Source: Wurfbainia villosa
Taxonomy: Eukaryota > Streptophyta > Magnoliopsida > Zingiberales > Zingiberaceae
DNA length: 64,000 nucleotides
Reading direction: 5' to 3'
Assembly: GCA_025175895.1 (NCBI GenBank)
Contig: CM046008.1
Span: 23,639,255 to 23,703,254 of the forward strand
Under the pieces are notes generated by a model. It saw nothing but the letters and a program-made list of their open reading frames with translations. It did no database searches and was not told the origin of the DNA. This document shows positions 57,414 to 64,000 of this stretch, piece by piece (position 1 is the stretch's first letter; every line of letters begins with the position of its first letter). A program made the position numbers and the translations under genes.

Positions 57414-58056
57414 AGAGACATTGAAGGGAATTGGAGGACCCAAGACAAGGTCCAAGACTAAAAAAATGAAGCAAGCCTTGGAAGGCTTAATAATGGAGCT
57501 CAAGGAAAAGGAGGATCAATGCACAATGGAGGCAACAACTAAATGGATCGCATTCCTTCAACTAAAATGAAATTGAGCCAACATGAGGACCATTTTCGTA
57601 TGTATTTTTTGGGGATTTTTCTAGAGTGACTTTTGAAGTCCTTTGGTGGGTTTTAATGCCTTTTTGAGAGTTCCTAAGCTAGTATTAGGGATTAGTGGTT
57701 GCATTGGTGGAAAATAAATGTCATGCATTCATGCATGAATGATAATGGTGCATAATTAGTGCTTAGTGGGAAGTGTAGTAGAGGTTAATGTTTCAACTTC
57801 CACTAAGTCTATATATAGGAAAACTCTTGTATGGTTAAAGGTAATTTTTTTGGTTGAATGAAATCTGAGTTTTCTCTATTGTGAGAGCTTCCATCGAGTT
57901 CTTAGGCAAAGAACTAAATCTGATCTTATCAAGGCAACTTGTGGCGATCAAAACACCCATGACTTATCACTCACCTTCTTGTCTTTCTTGAGTGTGGCAT
58001 CAATATCCTTTCCCAAATTGAATTTCAAGGCGAACCGATTCAAGACAATCTTATCA
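57362..58056 (+). repeat. CRM-like 3' LTR
   Basis: It is colinear with 51800-52492 over the whole length, with only small indels. Confidence 0.9.
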
Positions 58057-58430
58057 AGATCACTTCACAACTCCATTCGTGGATCCAAGACATCTTGAAC
58101 GGTCTACATGTCATCAGACAAAAGGTAGACAATCGAGATATAATAAGGTACGCACTCAATGCATTTCCTAGGACCACCTTGTGGGCATCCATGGTTGATG
58201 CCTACAAGATTTATCTAAGATTAGGTTAGACGAATTCTTTTCGGAATTTGAGTTGCATGAACAAACTAACGTGGTCTTGGTCGAGAAAGGTGTAGCGTTG
58301 TTTGCAGGATGAAGACGAAAAGCAAAGAGCAAGATACCTCCCAAAGAAGAAGAAATTGAATTGGAAGGTGAATCCGAAGAGGAGATGGAGGCCGAACTAG
58401 TCAATCATGGATTAAAGTAGCATTTTTGAG
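58057..58430 (+). pseudogene. gag: S2 gag, second part
   Basis: It continues directly from 51799 after the duplicated agatc: SQLHSWIQDILNGLH, then YALNAFPRTTLWASMVDAYK, which fragment A also encodes (SLNSFPRTTLWASMVDAYK). Several frameshifts and stops are present. No zinc knuckle or pol follows, so the rest was deleted before or after insertion. Confidence 0.75.
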
Positions 58431-59074
58431 ACACATAGAATGGGTGAGATGTTAAGGATAATTAAAATACACTTAACATAACTTTTTCAAAATGCTACTT
58501 ATTTTCTTGCACTTAATGAATAATTATAATTTCGATTGACCAACACTAAGTATACAACTCTCTAGGTCAAAGTTTAGCGCATCCTAAAATCTCTTATACT
58601 TCATATATTTGACTAAGAGGGAGAGTAAACTAACCTTAAGTTTATATTACAAACCTTTAAAGTTCTCTTTGAAAATAAACTTATAAGTATTTTGAAAAGT
58701 ATGTTTCAAAACTTATTAAATTATTGGTGCAGAGGGACACATCTCAAACCAATCTATCTAACTAATGTTAGATGCATGCTTGGACACATAGTTGATTTAT
58801 CCTTAATAATTTTAGATGCATGTTGTTTTTTAATCTCTATTTTATATAAACACTCCCACATTTTTTTTATTTATGGCAAAAGGGGAAGAAGAGCAAAAGT
58901 TAAGGGGGAGTGACACAACAAACTTTATTTTAAAAATTAAAGTATCTCTTTCAAAACTCACCTAGGGTTAAGGGGGAGTTTTTGAAATAGCATTTATCAT
59001 TTACTCTACTTGTTTTATGCTTTAAATTTCCCTTAACTTTGTGTTGGTTTGTCATAGATCAAAAAGGTAGAGAT
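58431..59074 (+). other. S2 3' non-coding tail with several purine tracts
   Basis: Purine-rich blocks near 58876 (AAAAGGGGAAGAAGAG), 58903 (TTAAGGGGGAG), 58968 and the last (AAAAAGGTAGAGAT, 59061-59074) directly before the LTR. This matches the Sirevirus pattern and resembles 4320-4570. Confidence 0.65.
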
Positions 59075-60175
59075 TGTTAGTGCAGGGGCACTAGATAATC
59101 GAACCTAGGTTTTGATTATGGCAAAGATCCAAAGTTAAGGTTATATTGTTACCTCATGAGTTGAATTAAGTGTGCAGGAAATGGTTAAGCTAACCCGAAG
59201 GTCAGCGACGCCCGGAGAATCTCAAGTCGGGAAACCATGGTGGTCGGGCGACACCGAGAGAACTTCATGGGAGTCGAAGAACCCAGTGAAGACCGGAAGC
59301 AAAGCAACAGGTCATAAAGGACCAGAGGTAAGCACAAGTATAAAGAGAGATGGTAAGGTCGTGTCCTCTGTATGAGGACGACCCTAGGCGGTGATCCAAC
59401 TAAGACTTCTAGTGGAAGATCTCGGTCGAGATTGGATGGTAAGAACTCGTCGTATTTACCATTTTCCGTGCTAACTCTTTGTTGCAGGGAAGTGGCCAGG
59501 CTGGCAGTCGTCTACTGGATATTGGCAGTCAACTGATGAAGTGCATCAGTCGACTGATGGCGATGAATCAGCCTTGTGCGTTATGTCAAAAAGGATAACG
59601 TTTCACGCCGCCACTTCGCAATAAGATAAGGTGTCACCTTATGATAAGTTCCACAAATTGAAGATCTGGATCTGGACTAATTCTAAGGCACGAGTCTATA
59701 AAAGGAGGGGAGGACTCGAACCCTACATCATCAAATCTTTGCTCCCAAGTGCTCCAACAACGCTACACTTCGACGACGACACTACGACACCAACACACCG
59801 CCGACGAGCTCTTCATCTCCGATTCATATTCGTCAGTAGTATTAGTTTGTTTAATTTGTAATCGGAGTTTTCATTGTAACGATGTGAGGTAGGCTTGTTG
59901 CCTCATCCTCGAGTTTTTGTCTCTCAGTTTTTGTGATCGTTGTCTCCTACCTCCAACGAGGAGAAGACTCTATAGTGGATTGCCCCTTCATAGCGGTCAA
60001 GGATCGTGGGATCTTGGAGTAGCAACCGCTGGGTTGTAAACCAAGTAAAAATAAATTTGTCATATTTATTTTTCCGCTGCATTACTTATATTCTTAATTG
60101 AACGAATGAAAAGAAATAAAGATTTCATGCTCGCTATTCACCCCCGCCCCTCTAGCGACGCTTCTCGATCCAACA
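59075..60175 (+). repeat. S2 3' LTR
   Basis: Starts TGTTAGTGCAGGGGCAC, ends CTTCTCGATCCAACA. CAGTCGACTG is intact near 59548. TATA box TATAAAAGGAGG near 59698. The C-run box here is CCCCCGCCCC rather than a pure C run. Confidence 0.9.
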
Positions 60176-60180
60176 AGATC

Positions 60181-61304
60181 ATCATCCTCCTCTCTAGAGC
60201 TTGAAGAATCGAAGGTTAAGAGGTGCTCAACATCCGAGGAAGAAGAAATCTCGGAAGCCTCTACTTTAAGTATTGAGGGGGAGAGACATTCGACACTGGA
60301 GCAAGAGCAAGAGGAACCTTCCACGTCAACCTCTAGAGCAAATGAGGAATAAGCTCAAGATTCCTCTTTAGGTAACTCAAGCATGCTAAATAAAAATAAA
60401 AATCACATAACATGTTTTGAGTGTAGGAAGCAAGGGCATTATAAGAGTAAGTGCCCACAAAGTATCAAGAAGACTCAACCGGCACCAAAGGCTAAGGATA
60501 AGTCAAAGGATACCGAAGCCCCAACACACAAGAGCAAGGAGCATATCGTATGCTTCAAGTGCTATCAAAGGGGTCACTATAGGAGCCAATTTCCTAAGGG
60601 GAGTCACTCTAAGAAGGACAAAGTAGGGAGCTCAAATGTAGGGGGAGCTAAGGCAAATCCTTAGGTAACATTTAATATTGCTCCTACTTTATGTAAGGCC
60701 AAAAAGCATATTAAGAAGTTTTTTACTATTGTTCATCATGATAGAAAGCATGTGCCTAGGAAGAAATATGTCCAAGGAATTAATGGAAAGTCAAAATTTG
60801 ACAAATTAAAGGTGGAAAACTAAGCCTTAAGGTCAAGGCTTGAAAAATTAGAAAATACCCTTCAAATTATGACAAATTCAATTAAAATATCTAATGGGAA
60901 AACCTTAGGTGTTATGAGGCAAGAACTATCCAAGGAAAGGAAAGGTTTGAGTAGCAAACCTAAGCCCAAGGTAGTCATGCCTACCTACTATAATGTTCCA
61001 TTTAACTATGGAACCACTCCTAGGTCTAGGAAAACCACGATCACAAGGGGCAGTCATCCCTAGAGTTGACCATAGTAGATGTCTAGTGGCAAAGATTTCC
61101 AAAAAACCTAGGAAAGTCACTAACAAGTTTACAATGAGAGTTGCCCCTAAGATTAACCTAGATAAGACCAAAATGACCAAGATTTCAAAGCCTAGAAGGG
61201 ACATTAGGAGGGTAGATAGGGAAGTTATCCCTAGTGAGTACTTACAAAATCCAAGGAGCTCCAATAGGTATTGAATTCTTAGAAGCATGATTCCATCACG
61301 CTAG
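60181..61304 (+). pseudogene. gag: G2 gag, second part
   Basis: It continues from 49815 with an acidic Ser/Glu stretch (a repeat of CSTSEEE), a first knuckle CFECRKQGHYKSKC (about 60415-60456), and a second, CFKCYQRGHYRSQF (about 60549-60590), whose last Cys has become Phe. Stops occur near 60350, 60662 and 60821. A frameshift near 61030 separates VPFNYGTT from the basic C-terminal segment (TKMTKISKPRR, REVIPSEYL). This copy shows the extended C-terminus that G1 has lost through its TGA. Confidence 0.82.
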
Positions 61305-62727
61305 ATAGGTTTAAGGTGTACCAATCATGAATGGATAGATAGTTAAGCTAACCATGATAAAGGTGACACTTTAGGACATTTTTAGAGTATTGTAATACTT
61401 TGAAAATGAGTTTAGATTTTAATCCTAAAAGATTTTAGGATGTGTCAAAAGAATTATGGAAGTTGCAAAGTCAATCAAAATTGACACAATTAGGTTTAGA
61501 GTCAATGGTGTATCATTTTGGATTTTTGCCACACTTAGGAATTTGTTCATTATGGCAAAATTGATTTAATCCAAGAAAATGACAAATGTGCTTTAAAACT
61601 TAGGTATTCTATACCTTTGCATTTTTATATATTTGTCCTGCTTTGTTTTTCGTAAGTCATGTTATAACATCATGCTTCATATTAATCATATAAAATGTCT
61701 TGATAATAATTAAGTTAATATGTCATATTTGTACTTAGGTTTATATTTATGTCATGACATTATGATTATTGGAAAATGCTTTAATTTATGTTGTCATTTA
61801 TCTAATGATCATATCTCATGCATTTAAGATAATTAAAATGAAATTAAGGACAATGGCATTATTTGAAGTCCCCATGAGAAGGGAATCAAATAAAGTTGTC
61901 TAGATAAAATGCATGAAACTTTAGATTAGGAAGAACAAAAATCTATATTTCACAAAAATATTAAATTTACATGTGTGTGTATTGATACTTCCTAAACACA
62001 TGTGAGATGTTAGGAAAATGAGTTAAGTTCAAAGTGCATAGTTCTTGCATTTAGATAAACTCAAACTCATAATATAACATTGATGAATCATGAGGAAAGC
62101 TAATGTACAAGTCATGTACATCTAACCCATAAACCATGTTTTAAAATCATTTTAGAAAACTTTGGTGAAAACTATCTTTTGATAGCAATCACCATTGAGA
62201 ATGTGGATACAAAGTTAGACAAAATATTGAAGTTTTCAATGCTTTTGAACTTTGTATCAACATTTTAATTTAAAATTATGTTTCACCCATTGTATTTCAT
62301 GTATGCAATATACGTATCAAATTTCAAGATTTTTATAAATATGTATATTTACTTATACTTTTCAAAAACTCGTATTCTGAAATTATTTTCTACAGTTGTA
62401 GAAACCAGTCGATTGTCGCTCTGGGCAGTCGATTGGTGGTGTTTCAGTCAATTGGTAGCTGAAACCAGTCAACTGATTTGTCTGATATTGGTTAAATAAA
62501 GGTTGTTTATCCATTTCTCAGCACCCTTAAGTACCCTAACATCTCCTAACCCTAGGATATGCTTTAAAAAGCATTGGAAGGGTGAAATAATCATTGAAAA
62601 TTATTAGGAGACTTATTTAGGGTGAGTATCAAATTTTAAGGGAGGTTAAAGTTCAAGTGTGAACTTTTACCCTTATTTTCGATAGTCTAAGTTTCCTATA
62701 GGCTTAGGAACTCTCCAAGGATATTGT
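61305..62727 (+). other. G2 3' non-coding region
   Basis: AT-rich, no credible frame, colinear with G1 27450-28667 on the other strand. CAGTCGATTG/CAGTCAACTG words cluster at 62405-62480. It ends CCAAGGATATTGT before the LTR, with no polypurine tract; about 340 bp present in G1 are missing here. Confidence 0.65.
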
Positions 62728-64000
62728 TGTTAGTGCAATCGGCCCAGGTCATGATTGACTAGACTCAAGTTTGACTCGAGCGGTATTTTGATTTTTGACA
62801 AAACGTATGACAATGAAATTGTCATGGAAAGTCCAAGTGTGTAGCCTTGGCCACGTAAGTCCAAGTGCGTAGCCTTGGTGGTGAAAGTCCAAGCATGGGG
62901 CTTGGCAATTGAAAAATCCAACATAGAGTTGGCAAGGAAAGTCCAAGTGTGTAGCCTTGGCCACGTAAGTCCAAGTGTATAGCCTTGGTGGTGAAAGTCT
63001 AAGCATGGGACTTGGAAATTGGAAAGTCCAACATGGAGTTGGCAAGGGAAGTCCAAGTGTGTAGCCTTGGCATGGGAAGTCCAAGTGTGTAGCCTTGGCA
63101 TGGAAAGTCTAGCACGGAGTTGGCATGGGAAGTCCAAGTGTGTAGGCTTGGCGGTGTAGACCCGGTTAGTATGACAATAGCCGATGGAAGCACCTGGAGG
63201 CTAGTGTATGGATGAACAAGTCATGGATGACTTGGAGGGATCCGAGAGACGTGAGGCCGATTGAGGTGGCTAGAAGGCTTAGATCTAGGCCAAGGGTGGT
63301 ATAACAAGTATGAGGGCATCATACTTGAGTTAAACCTCATAGTTGAGGTTTATCAGTCGACTGGGGGGATGTATCAGTCGACTGGCGATCGACTGCGACC
63401 GAGTTGTGGCCACAGATGCAAGGCAACTCGACTAGCGCCTCGACTGGAGTCCCAATCAAGGCAACGCCTCCACTAGCCTTGAGCAGTCGACTACCATAGA
63501 GGGGAGTCGACTGCTAGTCTTGGTCGCGAGCATAGAACACTCGGTAGCCGACTGATCAGTCGGCTATAAGGTTGGCAATCGACTGCTAATGTATCCGTTG
63601 GAGTGTTTCCAGTGTGGATTGAGTCGTTGTGAGATAACGGTTACAATGCAGTCGATTGGGGCCTTATGGCAGTCGATTGTTGGGCGTGAAATCAGCTCGA
63701 TGCAGGTTATAAAAGGAACTCGAGTTGGAGGATTTTATAGCAATTTTTTGGGAAATTTTAAAGGAGAATTGCTGCTGTATTTCATACCTTCAAGAGCAAA
63801 TCAAAGCAAGCAAAAGAAAGAGTTCAAAGCAATTATTGTAAAGTGTTCTTTACTTGTGTTTCATTATTGTCTTTGTATTTTCTTGTACATTTTTGTATTA
63901 CTATTGTTATTGCTTATACGAGATTTCTCTACCTTCGATGTGTTGTCGAGAAGGAGATTTAGTAGTGGTGTGTGCATCACTAGAGCTCGTTGAGCTCGTC
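62728..64000 (+). repeat. G2 3' LTR (cut by the window edge)
   Basis: Starts TGTTAGTGCAATCGGCCC, carries repeated GTGTAGCCTTGG...AAGTCCAAG modules (62820-63160), a palindrome cluster CAGTCGACTG (63354-63680), a TATA box (TATAAAAG, 63708-63715) and the AGTAGTGGTGTGTGCATCACTAG block shared with 49033-49060. Confidence 0.85.

Larger units (their letters stand above)
51800..58056 (+). mobile_element. CRM-like gypsy element with both LTRs (duplication agatc)
   Basis: 5' LTR 51800-52492 (693 bp), 3' LTR 57362-58056 (695 bp), TGATGAAAGC to CTTATCA, duplication agatc at 51795-51799 and 58057-58061. LTRs that start TGATG and end TTATCA, and a pol frame that runs into the 3' LTR, are characteristic of centromeric CRM/CRR chromoviruses. 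I count about 30 differences between the LTRs by eye, near 96% identity. Coding regions have several stops and frameshifts. Confidence 0.88.
49816..60175 (+). mobile_element. S2: Sirevirus-like copia element lacking pol, carrying a CRM insert
   Basis: 5' LTR 49816-50906 (1091 bp) and 3' LTR 59075-60175 (1101 bp), TGTTGATGCAGG/TGTTAGTGCAGG to TCTCGATCCAACA. Flanks are agatt and agatc, one mismatch. The PBS follows at 50907. Without the CRM element the internal region is only 1.9 kb: leader, gag and a tail with several purine tracts. Protease, integrase, RT and RNase H are absent, so S2 was non-autonomous. Confidence 0.88.
10917..64000 (+). mobile_element. G2: gag-only LTR retrotransposon, frame of the nest (runs past the right edge)
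   Basis: Parts in order: 5' LTR 10917-11761 and 48543-49262 (split by G1), PBS at 49263, gag 49339-49815 and 60181-61304 (split by S2), 3' non-coding region to 62727, and 3' LTR from 62728. No protease, integrase or reverse transcriptase is present, so it is a TR-GAG-like non-autonomous element. The tRNA-Met type PBS and the C-run box before the LTR end relate it to copia elements. The target duplication cannot be checked because the 3' LTR leaves the window. Confidence 0.8.

Noticed and set aside
1..64000. Endogenous pararetrovirus or host resistance genes
   Set aside because: All RT/RNase H sequences read belong to Ty1/copia or Ty3/gypsy order and sit between LTRs. No movement or coat protein motif, and no kinase, NB-ARC or other host domain was seen.

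Overview
The window is nuclear DNA of a flowering plant, probably pericentromeric heterochromatin. It is AT-rich, contains no recognisable host gene, and is filled with LTR retrotransposons. Both plant superfamilies are present: Ty1/copia (Sirevirus-like, Tork/Angela-like and gag-only elements) and Ty3/gypsy chromoviruses (Tekay/Del-like and a CRM-like centromeric element). The species cannot be named from the sequence alone. Clade names rest on LTR ends, protein motifs and layout read by eye.

Layout. Positions 1-5529 hold two head-to-head Sirevirus-like fragments: a minus-strand gag plus LTR end (1-1557) joined to a plus-strand pol plus 3' LTR (1558-5529). Positions 5530-6224 are unassigned. 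Positions 6225-10869 are a Tekay-like solo LTR split by a copia-type solo LTR (7891-10080, duplication gtttg). From 10917 to beyond the right edge there is one large nest. Its frame is a plus-strand gag-only element, G2 (5' LTR 10917-11761 + 48543-49262; gag 49339-49815 + 60181-61304; 3' LTR from 62728).

Inside the 5' LTR of G2 sits a second gag-only element, G1, on the minus strand (11762-48542, duplication ttgtg). The 3' LTR of G1 is split by a full Tekay-like element, T-A (11929-23324, duplication atata), and by a Del-type solo LTR (24437-26891, duplication acaca). Its 5' LTR is split by a copia element, Copia-T (31317-48240). Copia-T is itself split by a solo LTR (33652-35466, duplication tatcc) and by a second Tekay-like element, T-B, on the minus strand (36764-46616, duplication tataa). 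Inside the gag of G2 sits a pol-less Sirevirus, S2 (49816-60175). The gag of S2 is split by a CRM-like gypsy element (51800-58056, duplication agatc). The nest gives an explicit insertion order, with up to four levels inside the frame element.

Coding state. The only long intact reading frame is the 435-residue Gag of G1 (28959-30266, minus), with two CCHC zinc knuckles and a coiled coil. It seems shortened by a TGA that replaces a glycine codon present in G2. All pol genes are broken by stops or frameshifts; several of the stops could be C-to-T or G-to-A changes of the kind 5-methylcytosine decay gives. Three elements (G1, G2, S2) encode only Gag, so they would need a partner's reverse transcriptase and integrase.

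The signals most worth a second look are a conserved chain of splice-site-like sequences inside the Tekay-type LTRs, arrays of the CAGTCGACTG palindrome shared by LTRs of different families, a leader hairpin just before Sirevirus gag, repeated perfect hairpins in one copia LTR, a pol III-like box pair in the Del-type solo LTR, and evidence that T-A and T-B share an already degenerate internal region.
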